Assembly (NCBI GenBank): GCA_050084515.1
Contig: CM114271.1
Coordinates: 36,828,001 to 36,892,000 of the forward strand
Direction of reading: 5' to 3'
DNA from: Blasia pusilla
Lineage: Eukaryota > Marchantiophyta > Marchantiopsida > Blasiales
Length of the DNA: 64,000 nucleotides
Shown in pieces: positions 13,330-26,228 of the stretch (the stretch's first letter is position 1; every line of letters begins with the position of its first letter). Position numbers and translations under genes: made by a program. The notes below the pieces were generated by a model. It was not told where the DNA came from. It made no database searches and saw only the letters and a list, made by a program, of their open reading frames with translations.

Positions 13330-14450
13330 GGATGTATCTTTCGGCGAAGTTTGAAACATCTATCCCAAGTGTAATCATATCGGGAATAATGATCACATTG
13401 CAACTATGGTTGGGCCATCCAACGTGGCTCTAGAAAAATGGGAGGCACTCTAGGCCCTCTACCATGATGTGGAAAATCCCTCTTCCTATGGGGTCCAACA
13501 AGGGTTTACGGTTTTTAAATCGGGTTTTTTCCGTTGCCTCATGGGCTCGTAATACATGCTCTCCTCTTTAGATACATCTATATTCTCTTATGGCATTGAT
13601 GCACAATAACGCTACCGAAATCCATGGATCCATCAATTTTCATGGGAATCCTATGGCCACAACATGCTCCTCACTTATGTATAGCTCAACCTGCTTAGAC
13701 AACTCAAAGATCCCCTTGAACATAGGTTTCATTGTATGAAGAAACATTGCATCCTAAATTAACCTTTCCTCCATAGATCTTGATCCAATTTTGATCTACT
13801 TGTGCATTCACCAGTTTATGAGTGGCAATGATTAATCGTCAAATGCGTGTAAATGCCTCTCATAGACTCTTACCTGATCTAAAGTGCAACTATCGTAGAC
13901 TCTTCTACATGTTGGTTTGCACACCCTAGCAGTTCTTCGATCCCCAGCTCTCATAAGAAATTCAATATAGGATTGAAACTAGATGGCCCTCTACCATCTC
14001 ATTACCCATTACTCTCATCGCCTCCATCTAGTCCATTGATTGAGGATGTGGGCCTAACCTCCCTCACTATCTGATCATATGCCTCACGACCACTAATGGA
14101 CATATACCATGATACACAATACACCTTCTAGGCATCGATCTCTACAACATGTAAAGATCAAAACTTCGGATAATAATTTGTCAGGGGTCCATCCAAATAT
14201 TGGAACAAACCCATTCCCGCCTTAAAAGGTTTGAATTTGGTGAGGCTCATATCTCATGGAAGTCACACCACGTGTCGAAATACTCAATGAAGTCATCAAG
14301 ATCAATGGTGACTACCGCACCTAAGAAACAATGCATACCCTCGTGGCTCATGTTGTCCATGTCTCTCCACATGTGACTGTCTCCATCTTCAATCTCATCT
14401 CCAAACCATTATACAACGATGATAATCCAATCATGGATGGGGGTTGGGGT
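13330..14450 (-). pseudogene. Copy E: gag with degenerate CCHC knuckle
   Basis: At 13,405-13,330 minus the frame gives CDHYSRYDYTWDRCFKL, the counterpart of A2 'DHCHRYGHTRDRCFDL'. The second Cys and the His of the knuckle are changed. Around 13,700-13,900 a piece matching A1 'LREAYIHLHRLINVTQG' appears. Further right the match becomes too weak to follow. Confidence 0.55.
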
Positions 14451-15589
14451 GGTTCCTCACTCGAAACCTCTAGAAACCTCATTCCGGTTTGTGTTATATC
14501 ACTACCGCTACTCAAACTACTTTGTGCTTATAAATCGTAGAAGAATGTCATGATGAAAACCTTGACTCACATGCTCAAATACTTTAACTTGCTGAGAGTC
14601 TCCCAAACTTATCATCAGCTCACCTACACTAATATTAATCTTGTGACAACACGTATGGCCTTACGTACACTCACTCAATTACGCTCATCTCGAGCCTTCC
14701 ATACTAGCTTACCTAAGCTAACCAATAACCTCATGTCATACAAACAAAACGCTACAAATGGACAAATTCTACACTTGATACCATAACTACACCCATCTAA
14801 CACCAACTCTACTTGATACCTAGCGCCCTCAATGACATAAGAAAATAGCAAGAAAAGAGACTTTAGAAAGTAACATAAACATCTGTGTCATAACTCTATT
14901 TTACAGTCACTACTAACTATTCCATGTGGTGCGACAACCTTTGTGGCAAGACAATCTCCTTGAAAAGTACATTGAACCTTTCATCAATGGATTTGGACTA
15001 TCCATCGACATTAATACAAGTGTCACCACTTATCATTTCACCATATATTGTGGGTGTAGACAACCTATCTCACTATGAGTAGGCAAAGTACTAGCAAGTT
15101 AAAAATCTAACAAAGACTCCCAATGGCTAACAAGTCTTGCTACAAACACTAGAATGATTTCAATCCAAAAACCACTATAATTTAATACTCAATTTAGTTC
15201 TCCCGGACTAATAACACTAACTTATAATTAGAAAACAAGTAGTATCAAATGACTCGTCATATAGGATTTATAGTGTCACAATGACACGTTGGCATAGATT
15301 ATTAACGTTGAGCTGGAAAGTGTACAAGTGGATAGAATCCTAGTCATCAATCTACTGAGTATGACATGGAATTCTTACGATGCTTACGTGGATGTTTGTA
15401 TGGTTCTGACACGTGGTAAAGAATAAGTGGTTGTGGTTGAAGTACAAGTGTGACACGTGGACGAACGTTCTACATGCAGTGTATACAAATATTTCCCGGC
15501 AACTATTTGACACTAAATGTAGTCATTCTAGTCATAGATTTTCTATAGAATCCATTTTAAGTGTTTTATATGAAACTACTTACAATTAT

Positions 15590-15850
15590 CCTGAACCAGT
15601 GGTTATTTCTAGTTGTATCCTTATAACTAAATATAGTTATTCTTTTCAGTGTATAGTTTTGGTATTTGATTAAAAACTAGCGGTTATATCTTGTTCTATA
15701 ATTGAAACTAAATAGTCATTCTTTCTAAATGTACAATTTTGGTATTTGATAAAAAAACTAGTGGTCCTTTCTTTTTGTATAAGTGTAACTAAGTATAGTC
15801 ATTCTTTTTTAGTTCTATAGTGTTTGAATCTAATTAAAAACTAGTTCTAG
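15590..15850. repeat. Three ~80-bp subterminal tandem repeats
   Basis: The blocks around 'aaaactag' recur at about 15,670, 15,750 and 15,832, each preceded by 'agttttggtatttgat' or a close variant and by 'actaaatatagttattctttt' or a close variant. The copies diverge by several bases. In CACTA elements such arrays bind the transposase, which supports a CACTA end nearby. Confidence 0.65.
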
Positions 15851-16156
15851 TTTCATTACATTATTAAGATTATTTCTTTTATTGTTGTTTGATTGTTTCT
15901 GTACATTGAACAGACTATAGATTTCTTTAGGAATGAATGTCTCACATACACTCATTTCAATACATTGAGTTGTGTGGTTCACATCATTTATCAGAAGCAT
16001 GACATCGAGCAAATCATAATATTTTTAACAGTGAATGCATACAATCATTTGTTCACATCCAATCCAACTTTATTCCATAGAGGATCAACAAAAATGGAAG
16101 ATTTCTTCAACAAGAACAAGATGTAGAGCCATCATGGAAAAAGAAAGGAGCCCTAA

Positions 16157-18990
16157 TTAACTTCGGAGTGAAATCTTCTTCATTGATTTCTCTGGCCATA
16201 AGACGCTAGTGCCAGAAGCATGCTTTAGAAGTGTGTGGGAGGGATCATCTTCCATGTTTGGAAATGGAAGCTCTACATCCCCATCAATGATGGTCAATAC
16301 ATCCACTTTGACAAGTCCCAAAGGAATAATTTTTCTATGACAAGAATCCCTACCAGCAATGCCTGATATGCGTCCAGTGCCTACATGTTCCCAACCTCTT
16401 CGACTCTGTGATAGAAAGATTGTATCTCCTATACTCAACTGCAAAAGCCACACAATGCAATGAATCAACCCATAAGAAATCACCTTAAGCATATACATAG
16501 GTAGATAAAGCATTTTTTTACTGTCAATCTGAAAATTGTACCTTCATGAAACTCCAAGCAGGGCTTGCAATGTTGGATGTATAGCTCACTTGCTGCAATC
16601 AATTAAGTCATCAACGCGGAAATTGAACCACAAGTTCTTTTAGTACTGCAATCTTATTGAATCAAACTAAAAATCTAAGATCATACAAAGGTTCAGATCA
16701 TGTAGAGTTACAGAATTGACTCACCATATTTCTTTCTTTCCTCTCGAGAAGCGTTCAACCCTTCCTCGTGGGCTTGCTTTTTTGCTTCAATTCTTTTTCC
16801 TTTTTTTTTTATCCCCAACAAGGTTTTGAAGTGGCTCCACAACCATTCTGGATTCTTGTTGAGAATCTTTAGGGGCAGCAAGCACGGATTCACGAGTCTC
16901 CTCCATGCCAATAGAGACACATTGTACATTCTTGGGCACAGGGATAACTTCATGAGGTTTTTGTAGAGTAGAGATAGGCATAGTATCTTGTCTCTCTATA
17001 AGATTCTTAAGTGAAGAAGATGCTTGAACTTCAATAGATCCGATGTTCTCACCGAGAGGATCAAGAATAGAATTTGAAATTTTTGGGATCACAACAACCT
17101 CAGGGATCTCAACTGGTGATGGAGGAGGTGGTGTATTGTTTTGTCCCTTACTTACCATACCCTTTAGTTCTGTCATCATTCCCATCAAGATTTCCATGCT
17201 TTATTAAAGACCACCCAAGTCCTTTTCCACCACTTGTATCTTATCCGTCAAGGTGGATAAACTACTCTAAGAAACAATACCAACATACAAGTGAGATATT
17301 TTCTGGTAAGAAAAAATGGATGAAGATACAATTTTAGGTCATATGACCAACTTCTAAGTTCACTTTACTGCAAGCTAATTCACCATACTATGCTAAAGAA
17401 ACTTCTGTTTCTGTAGTTTCACTTTACATAAGGCCAATTTTGAATATTATGCCAAGACAACTTCTGAATTTGTAAGAGAAATTTACAACAAGCCAATTTT
17501 GAATATCATACAGCAAGACAACTTTTGAAATTGTAAGAGAATTTTACAACAAGCCAATTTCGAATACCATACAACAATTCAACTTCTGAAAGTGTAGCAA
17601 CGTCTTGCAGCAAGCCAATTAAGAATACTATGCCAAGACAACTTCTGTTTTTTTGTAACATAATTATCAAGAAGGTCACATATTAGCTTACCTTATTAAC
17701 AGTTGCTTGGCTTGGGGATGCTTTTACTACATCCAAAGACTCCTCAAAGTCTTGTAGTGATGGACTTCTCCCGCCCATCTCTTTCCGCTACATTCCATCA
17801 AATCAGGTTAGGATTGCAATTTAAGCTTTAGATATCTATAAGATTTAGAAACACAATATAAACTTGCTTGAAGAGATACTGAGAACAAAAGCACGAGTTT
17901 ACCAAATTGTGCTTTGCTCCTACATAACCACGCCTTCCATTGGGATTGGGATTCTCCACCTTTGAGCGATTGGCCTTCATGACGCTTAGATTTGTTTTCT
18001 CCTTCGGGAGACAACCAATATGATTTCAAACTTTCCCAACTCTTAGGATTCACATCCGGAGGAGAGGGGCATTCAGGAGAACACCCTACCTCTATCCACA
18101 TCCTCTTCAATCGAGCCCTCTCTCTCTTCATTAGTTCTTGGAGAGAGTTTCGCCAAAATTTCTCACTAAGTTCACCCCCCGTGTATTCATAGTGGGCATC
18201 AACATCCCTACGCACAACTTTTAAATTTGTATATGTTTGTTTAGCAACATCAACAATGCTGATGTCTAAGTGTCGATGCACTGCAACCTTTACTTCATCG
18301 TACCAACTACTTTTTCCGTCACAACCATATACTATCTCACCCTCTGTTGTAACCTCAACCAAGATTTTTAGCCCTGCTCGCTCTCGAATCTTGTTGGCCG
18401 CCTTCCATGCATTATAATCCTCCTTTCTCTTAATCCGTTTAAGAGATGATTCTACACCAACAATTTCCCACTTCTACACTTTAGAAAAATCAGAATCCCT
18501 CTCCTTACTACATGGTCCAATCAGACATAATATGACCCCATTAATACAGTGACTTATCTTACCAAGTGGACCAGGTTGGTGATCAGTTGGTGGAACCTGT
18601 GGGGCAAGGCCAGGATTTGGGGCAAAGAAATGTCCACCAAAGAAGCCAGGTGGTTGGCCCCATCCAGGAGGAATAGAACCTGCATGCCATACTTCAATAT
18701 GCATCAACAATATGCTTATAAGGGCTCATGGAGCCTGCAAAAAATGACCCCTTGTTCAAACTTCTAACTTCGTGAAACATTATGGCAGGTGTTTAGGATC
18801 CTTTTGAGTACCTGACATGGCCGAAGGCCATTGTGTGGGCATCTGGAACCATGGGTACATCCCAGGAATCGGCCATTGTAGGACTCCAGGAAGATGGGAA
18901 AGTGGATTCTTCTCACTTTCTTTTTGCTCCATTGCCCTCCTCTCTGAACTTTCTGCACAATAACCAGCGATGACAAACTTTAAAAAAACC
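16157..18990 (-). pseudogene. CACTA TNPA-like / Transposase_24-type gene, broken
   Basis: A multi-exon gene reads leftward: about 18,970-18,815 (AESSERRAMEQ, then Pro/Trp-rich), about 18,680-18,565 (IPPGWGQPPGFFGGH), 18,473-17,903 (VKVAVHRHLDISIVDVAKQ, then 'DVNPKSWESLKSYWLSPEGE', the pattern of plant Transposase_24), about 17,789-17,700, about 17,260-16,720, and 16,442-16,157. The final exon has 'HVGTGRISGIAG...IIPLG...VLWPEKS', like the DUF8039-type tail of such proteins. TNPA-like proteins bind the element's subterminal repeats. Splice-like borders are seen, but TAA TAA lies in frame near 17,200 and a 10-T run at 16,800 breaks the frame. The gene may be one transcription unit with TNP2, which ends beside a GTAAGT donor. 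Confidence 0.65.
17370..17660. repeat. Five-copy ~61-bp tandem repeat in the TNPA gene
   Basis: Units start near 17,370, 17,431, 17,491, 17,552 and 17,613. Each contains 'aagccaattttgaat' or a close variant, then 'aagacaacttctga' or a variant, then an AT-rich spacer. The array lies between two exon-like segments of the TNPA-like gene, so it would be intronic. Confidence 0.8.
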
Positions 18991-19108
18991 AACACCTTCC
19001 ATTAACTACAAAAGGTAGTTATTTCTTGCCTGGACAAATAATTTGATTCGATACAAATAGAAAGGCTAGAAGGAAACTAGATGGAAAGAATTTACATAAC
19101 ACTGGTAC

Positions 19109-21960
19109 TTACTCCAACCCTACTGTGAAACATTCACTATTGTGGAGCACATATGCATGTGCCACTTTAAGAATTTCAGAGCTCATTTGATGCTTGGTCC
19201 CGGCACCTTCTAACACCTTGCCAATAACTCCTTCATCCTCGCTCGCATCCCAAACTCTTGTTCGTATGACATCATAGTTTTGCATGTATTCGGTGATGAA
19301 ACCAAGAGCTTCATCAAGTAGATATCCTTCGGCCATACAACCTTCTGGTCTAGCACGTGATCTGGCATAATTCTTCAATACACCCAAATATCTCTCCATA
19401 GAGTACATCCACCGACATGGAACAGGGCCACAAATATCAAGCTCTTCAACCAAATGGACAAGGAGGTGAGTCATCACGTCAAAGAAGGAAGGGGGAAAGT
19501 GTATCTCCATGAGGCAAAACGTGGTAGAAACGTCTTCTTTTAAGGATTCAAAATCCTCAGGGTTGTATGTCTTCAGACAAAGGCGTCGGAAAATTCTGGA
19601 GATGCGCATGATAGTCATCCTGACTGGGCTTTTCAGGAGTCCACGCAAAAAGAATGGTAAGAGTTGTTGCATAAAAATATGATGGTCATGGGACTTAAGT
19701 GCACACACATTCTTCCGTAGAAGATGTTTCTGTAAAGCGCCAGCATAACCGCTATGAACTTTTAGACTTTGTACCCTAGCGTCAAATATCTTAACCTCCT
19801 CAGGGATAAGCACGTAATCTGCCTTTGGTTTTAACTTGACGGATGATCTACTAGGATGCGCTTGAAGCCACAAGTGACGTCTAATTCCCCTAACCTCCAT
19901 GTCTTGCCTAACTTGAACCGAGTCCTTGTTTTTCATACCAAACAAGGTTTTCAACATATTGTCCGCAACATTTTTTTCACAATGCATAATATCAAGGGTA
20001 TGACGGATCAATAAATCCTAAAAATTTATCAAGAAGGAATAGTGTGAATTTCGGGTTCATCCATGCACTCAACAAAGAAACCAGTAGGTGATCAAACCAA
20101 CAAAATTACCACAATAAATGGAAAGTGTGGAAAAGTATGAAAAAATGCAAACATCTTCAATAGGTTTTACTCACCTTCCAATAAGGCAGCTCGAATAGAA
20201 TGCTCTTTCGTTGAACCCCATACACTTTGTAGGGATCAACCAGAACCTGCTCACCCCTCTTGTGCCTAGGTCTTGGCGTTTCATCAAATATCTTCTTCAT
20301 TTCAGCCCATCTCAATATGTCATGACTGGTCACGCGCTTGGGCGTTGGATGATTTTCAACCTGTCGATTGAAAAGATGCGCAAATTGGATCTTCCTGTAA
20401 GGATAATTCCTATCTTTATACCGCCGGTGGCCTTGAAATGTTGGCTTATGCAAAGGTTTAGAATAATATGAATATACTTGTGGTTCACATACCACGCATG
20501 CCATTTTTCCCTTGGTACGTTGGCCAGAGACCACACCTAGCCCAGGATAGTCACTAAAAGTCCATATGATCATGGCTCTAAGAAGGAACTTATCTTGGCC
20601 TTCAGGAAGAGAACTATCATATGCAACAACTCCTTTGCAAAGTAGTTGAAACTGGTTTACAAGTGGAGCTAAATACACATCTAAGTTATGAGAAGATACT
20701 GACTCCTTACCATGAATGATCAAAGCCAATTGGAGAAAGAATTTCTTTGTACACAACCATGGTGGAAGATTGTAGTTCACCAAAATAATAGGCCAAGTTG
20801 ACCAAACTGAACTCTTGTCCCTAAAAGGATTTACTTGATCTAAAGCGAGCCCTAATCGACAATTACGAGGCTCGTTCATGAACTCTGGCCAACGCTCATT
20901 TATATCTTTCCCACTGTCAACAATCTCCAGCATGACGCACTTTACCATCGCTACTTTTGTTTTCTGATGTCCATTTCATTAGTTCGGCTATGGTCTTACA
21001 TCTATACATACGTTGTAGCCGTGGGATAATTGGAAAGTGTCTGAGAACCTTTACAACAATCTTTGTTTTCCCTTGCACCTTATATCGAGGGGAGTTGCAC
21101 TTTGAGCAATTCAACAAGTCCTTATGCTCTCCATTGAAGAGCATACAACCATTGGGACAACAATGAATTTGAATATAATTCAAACCCAACTTATTGATCA
21201 ATGTTTTGGCATCATAGTGGTTTCTTGGAACCACATTCTCATTGGGCATGACTTGCACTGCCAGGAATTTTAGGATCTCATCCACAGCAATATTTGAGAC
21301 ATTGTGAGTACCACATATGTTTAAGAACAACATGGTGAATGCAAGTTTGCTAGTTTTAGAACCCGTAAATAAGGGTTGACAAGCATCCCTTAACACCTTA
21401 GACTGTGTAGCCCATTCCTCCTCACCACATCCCCTTTCAAATTCGTCTAATCCTATCTCAAATGGCACTTGATCCTCATCTTTGATTCTAGCATCTACTT
21501 GTATCTCTGTTGGCACATCTTGGACTTGTCCTATGTCAAAGGTATGGAAAGCCTCGTTGATCATCCTATGGATATCTAACGTTTGGTCAATTTCCAATGG
21601 TGGATCACTACATGACTGATTTAAATAAGTTATAACATCACTATGATCTAGAGTAACGTGATTATCACCATGATGGGCTTCATTTGATTTCCCCTCCTCA
21701 TCTGATGAATCATAATCATCAGGATTTACCCAGATTCGTTTGGGAGGATATCTCTTATTTTTAATGAGGTGCTTTTCTACGATGTGTACTAATCTCAATT
21801 TTATCCCTGTGCATTCACTACACGGGCACCTTAGTTTCTTCAACCCAAGAACTCTTGCTGCTTCCTTCTCTCTACGCCAGATCTTTTCGTCATGGGAAGC
21901 GATTCTCCCAACATCACTTAGACCTGGCCTAGCTCTTTTAAATTGCCCCGTTCTCTGCAT
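19109..21960 (-). pseudogene. TNP2: CACTA TNP2 transposase (Transposase_21), one frameshift
   Basis: The start at 21,960 opens a Transpos_assoc-like domain (RCPCSECTGIKLRLVHIVEKHL). Next come 'VDEILKFLAVQVMP' and 'LNYIQIHCCPNGCMLF...LLNCSKCNSPRY', the usual TNP2 zinc-rich block. After a one-base frameshift near 20,930 the Transposase_21 core continues (RNCRLGLALDQVNPF, 'PIILVNYNLPPWLCTKKFF', DVYLAPLVNQFQLL, SDYPGLGVVSGQRTKGKMAC). An intron 20,174-20,018 (GTGAGT...TAG) leads to 'LLIRHTLDIMHCEKNVADN' and the DUF4218-type stretch 'PPSFFDVMTHLLVHLVEELD'. The protein would cut and join CACTA ends. A GTAAGT directly after GLE at 19,110 may be a donor linking it to the TNPA exons. Apart from the frameshift it is well kept, so it is fairly young. 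Confidence 0.85.
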
Positions 21961-21974
21961 TCTAATAGACCAAA

Positions 21975-23640
21975 CAATATGTGTGAAAATGGGCTACATA
22001 ACGACCGCAGTGTATCACCATGGCAAGATGGTGCCATAAATTATCTGCAAGTAAAGAAAGGGAAAACTGTTCACAAAGAAAAGGATGATGGTAGTGAGGA
22101 AGATGTCAGTCACGGCAGGAGAAGAGAACGTGGACCCGTTTCTTCCAAATTTCAAGGTCGGCTCCTAGCCATGACCGGCATAGCAAGCCCGACCTTCACG
22201 ATTCAAGGCGATCAACATCTAGTCATCATGGCCGCAACTATCAGGTTCAAGCTCCGCACGCCAGTCGTGATTCTTACGGTGATGCCCGACGCAATGGAGA
22301 TTACGATCATCCGGCACGCAGCAGACACAGTCCCGATAGAGGATACATGGACCGGGATAGAGAGAGGGACAGAGAAAGAGATAGAGAACGAGAAAGGGAA
22401 CGAGAAAGAGGAAGAGAAAGGGAAAGAAGGAACAGGGATCGAGAAAGAGATACTGAATTGGCGGCCAAAGGTAAAATTGGAGTTAGGGAGTCTAACATTG
22501 ACAAAGATATGGGCAGGGAAGGGACAATTGAGAGAGATAAGAGCAGGGAAAGAGAACGTGAAAAAGGAAGAGAACAAGGCAGGAGCAGGTTGGAAGGGAG
22601 GGACTTCTTTGACAAGGATACGGACCTGGAGAGGAGGAATGGAGGTGGTCGGAGCAGAGACGGCTACAGAGATAGAGATAGAGATAGAGACAGGGACAAT
22701 GAAAGGAACAGAAGTAGGTACACCTCTAGAGATTCCAGCAATCACAAAGAGATGGATTCCCGGGAGATGGACAGAGGGAGGAGCAAAGACAAAGAGAGAG
22801 GGAGAGTCAAATTCCAATCCAAAGCGGGAGCTAAAAGTTATCCATACTTGGATGGAGAAGAGAAGGATGTGATTCGTGACAAAGAGAAAGAACGAGAGAA
22901 AACTGGAGACAAGCCTTCATGCAAAGAAATCCTTGTCGACAACAATTTAGATATGGAGAAGGAAAATAATCGGACCAAGAACAGAGATTCCGGTAGAGAT
23001 AGAGAGAGAGAGGGGGCTGGCGACCGAGGAATTTGAGAGCGCAGTGTCTCAGACTTAGACAAAGATAAGGCCTCGAGAGATTGGGATGACAACAAGGGTC
23101 AAGATCGCCGGAAAGGACAGGATCGGTACTCTGAGGGGGTTGATCGAGAGCAGAAATTGAAAGACATTAAAGATATTGTCGGGCCTAAAGATGGGAATGA
23201 ACAGAAGGAACAAGATGGTCCTAGGGACAAAGTTGAATGTAGAGACAAAGATCTGCATATTGAGAAAGATGAGTTGGGAACCGCTAGTGAGCTCTCTAAA
23301 GTCAAGTATCGGCAGGAGAAGATCAGCAGCGGGAACAAAGTGAAAGATGGGGGAAATAGTGTTCCAAAGGATAGAGTTCAAGGGAGTGACAGACGATCCG
23401 GGGAAAGACAACGTGACAATGAAAAGATTCCGCATAGTCATGTTGTGGCAAATGATCACGGAGTGAAAAGGAGCCAACAGAGCACGAAGGAGTGTGATGG
23501 TGATGGAAACTCAAAGCTAGAGACGAGGGATGGAGAAAGTAGAAGCGATTGGAAGGTCAGCAAGGGAGATGTGGAGAGTGCAGGGCAGGGGGCAGGTTTA
23601 TATGGTTTGGCTAATGATTCAGAAGTTGCAAAGTTCATGT
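21975..23640 (+). pseudogene. RD/RE/SR-rich host-like gene fragment inside the CACTA element
   Basis: On the plus strand a coding-like frame begins about 22,000 (NDRSVSPWQDG, then KEKDDGSEEDVSHGRRRERG). It changes frame near 22,150-22,170, continues through Ser/Arg/His-rich sequence into a long RD/RE repeat (from 22,347) and on to KSYPYLDGEEKDVIRDKE. It hits a stop at about 23,036 and stays open beyond it (KDIKDIVGPKDGNEQKEQ, to about 23,640). It looks like the disordered part of an RNA-processing protein, but no folded domain is present and I cannot name the gene. Its position between TNP2 and the right CACTA terminus suggests capture of host sequence (Pack-CACTA). An active gene is unlikely given the breaks. 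Confidence 0.5.
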
Positions 23641-23863
23641 AATAATAAAGTTACAAAAAGAGTCAAAGTGGGATCCTCAGGCATCAGATTCTGCCATTGT
23701 AGAATCTACCATGGCACGAGCCTTTAGAACATCACACGCAATTGCATTCAGTTCTTATGCTCGAGGTTATGATTTCAGGATAGGAAGTTCCTCGGACTCG
23801 ATTACAAGAGGCGTGAAAACGACCACCATTTCTGAAGCATCGGAGGATTGGCGGCTAGTCCTA

Positions 23864-24019
<156 letters not shown>

Positions 24020-24049
24020 ATATCGAGCCGTCGTGAGAACAGATAATGT

Positions 24050-24980
24050 CAAATAACTTTGACATCCGTAAGCCTTCCAAAGGTCGGGCGGACGGTAGTA
24101 TTTGTAAGTAGCGTTCTTGAGTTGTGCACCTCGGAGTAGAGTAAGAGAGGAGAGAGAAGAAGGAAGGAAGGAGGTAAGTAAGGGCTTTGCAGTGCATGGC
24201 CCGTAGTCCAAACCAAATAATAATCCAACTCACGCAATATGGTTTCTCTCTCCCTGACGGGGAGGAGTTGGAAAGATGCATGAGGTGTCCTTCCACCTCC
24301 CAGCTCGGGAGAGAAAGTGATCAAATGTGTAGAAAAGAAAAATGGGTAAAAGAGAGAAAGTGCACCTTCAAGACTCAGGACCCGAGGGATCATTTCCAAT
24401 CTTTGAGGGCTCGACCGGTGGTTGGATGCATATCCTTTCTTTACAAAAAGAGAAATGTGCTACACCTCTCCTTCCCCAAATACGCACTTCGTGCTTATGG
24501 CATGCATTGGCAGCTAAAGGCCCTTCGTCCCACCCATTCAAAAGCTTTGATGCGACCTTTCTAGCCGGAGTCACAGATGCGGTAGATATTTCTTCCTTGC
24601 GCTCTTCCTAGCCCGAGTCAGAGATGCTTTCTTTGCCCTTTCTTCGTGATGATATCTACTTATCCACGGATGAATCCACACTCTTCAGAAAATAGATACA
24701 GATTGAGGATCGATGCTATCATCTCGAGTTCTTAAACTTCCAACTTAGATTTTTCTCAAACTTTCAACCTAAAGCATATGCGCGGCCGCGGGACGTGAGC
24801 TCCAAGAGTGTGGGAAAGTACTAGGAGTGCGAGAAAGTACTTAGCGTCTCACAACTCAAAAAGAGGGTCTAAACAAACTGATGTGGCTTTATTTTATTAG
24901 GATCTTATTTGCCAACTTGGCAATAATTTTAATGTACCAACTATTTTTAAAATTAGATGGAAGTTTTTTTAATCCTACCA
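24050..24980. other. Unassigned sequence between the captured gene fragment and the CACTA end
   Basis: Mixed composition, with a CpG-containing GCGGCCGCGGG at about 24,781. Several overlapping short open frames on both strands show no domain. It may be more of the captured host sequence (promoter, introns or UTR), but nothing proves it. Confidence 0.4.
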
Positions 24981-25044
24981 GTTCTAATCTCGTCTTATTT
25001 TTACATGTCATGTTATGAATTAAATTTTAATTTTAATTAATTCA

Positions 25045-25480
25045 TAAGAAATGCCATGTCTAAGTCCTTTTCGCAGTAATCTAGTCTTTCCTAATGACAT
25101 GCCATTAATTTATAGTAATTATATTAAAAATTTAATTAAATAATAAATTTCCATGTCATATCCTCTAGTCATTTTTAGTAACTAATTAATACTATAGTAT
25201 GCCACCTAGACCTCTCTAGTTACATGTAGTTGTATTGGACTTCAATTGTAAGCGACTAACAAGCCATGTCCACGTCCTTTATGCACTAATCTAGTCATTT
25301 ATAATAACATGTCATTACTTTATAATACTTATTTTTTAAAATATTCTAAAAATCTAGAAAGAAAATTCCATGTCATGTTCTCTGTCATTCTCAGTAACTA
25401 ATTAATACTATATTTTGCCATCTATGACTCTTTAGTAACATGTAGTTGTATTTTAGTTGTAAGTGACTTAGTGCTAAATT
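25045..25480. repeat. Two ~213-bp subterminal direct repeats of the CACTA element
   Basis: 'gccatgtctaagtcctttt' at 25,053 recurs as 'gccatgtccacgtccttta' at 25,263. 'ccatgtcatatcctctagtc' at 25,151 recurs as 'ccatgtcatgttctctgtca' at 25,368. 'tagttacatgtagttgtatt' also recurs. Offsets are 210-217 bp. The array sits directly inside the CACTA terminus at 25,499. Confidence 0.75.
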
Positions 25481-25859
25481 CGCTATATTCCTTCTAGTGA
25501 AATCACAAGCCACGACCGGAAAGTATCACATCACAAAAAGATCTCATAGTATATCCGACCCTTGCTACCACATCAACATGTCTTGCCATGTGCAAACCTT
25601 TACCATGCAGCTACTCAATCACATCCAAACTAGTTGGATTGCAAATATGTTCGACGATGTAGACTGGATTACTCTATCTTTTCGATATCACGTTTTATCC
25701 TCTCGACCTTGTATGCTGCTCTTCTACATTTTATTCCTCATTGACCAACCTAGCACTGCGCCAACTCTGAGCTACCTCCTTCCACTCTTGAGCTCCCGTT
25801 TGTATGTATATAGTAGGCTTATACAAAATTGCTAAAGAAGCATGATTGATGGTATACCA

Positions 25860-26225
25860 CTCACACACATACATCACGATGGAGAATGGAATTTTGGAAT
25901 TTGGAATGAGTGGGGGTTGATCCCTTTCTCAATTATATAGGATATATACAAGAAACCCTTATCCTAACCATGGTCTCAAATTATTCTAATTATGGTTTAC
26001 TAACCTTAGATAAGATAATCGTGCTTAATTAACTAACCAAGATTAACCTTTCATATTTCGTGTGAGTTATAGATATAGTAGTTGGTATGTCCATGAGCTT
26101 GATTATAATTCAATCTTCAATACTCTCTCTTAAGCTGCTATCAATGTCTCTAACACGTAAATCATTCATCAACGTCTTAAACTTATCTCTAGACAATGCC
26201 TTAAAAAATATCAGTAATTTATTGA
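25860..26225 (-). mobile_element. 3' end of a Ty1/copia element (RNase H end, then LTR)
   Basis: Read on the minus strand from 26,225: 'TDIFFKALSRDKFKTLMNDL' and then a stop, the usual C-terminus of copia RNase H. This leads to a purine-rich stretch (TTAAGAGAGAGTATTGAAG near 26,135) and then LTR-like sequence with a possible TATA (CCTATATAATTG, about 25,935). The pol part is cut off exactly where the CACTA-type end at 26,229 begins, so that element appears to have inserted into this copia. Confidence 0.7.
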
Positions 26226-26228
26226 TTT

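Larger units (their letters stand above)
11690..14786 (-). mobile_element. Gypsy copy E: gag, protease, start of methyltransferase (broken)
   Basis: On the minus strand this matches the plus-strand gypsy copies near 33.9-38.3 kb in the same order: gag, CCHC knuckle (about 13,405-13,330), protease region (12,721-12,298), the linker seen before the methyltransferase (12,079-11,855), and the first part of the methyltransferase (about 11,850-11,690), where it stops. A sequence TGGTATCA at about 14,785, reading minus, resembles a primer-binding site for initiator tRNA-Met, which would place the lost 5' LTR to its right. Stops and frameshifts occur throughout. Confidence 0.7.
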
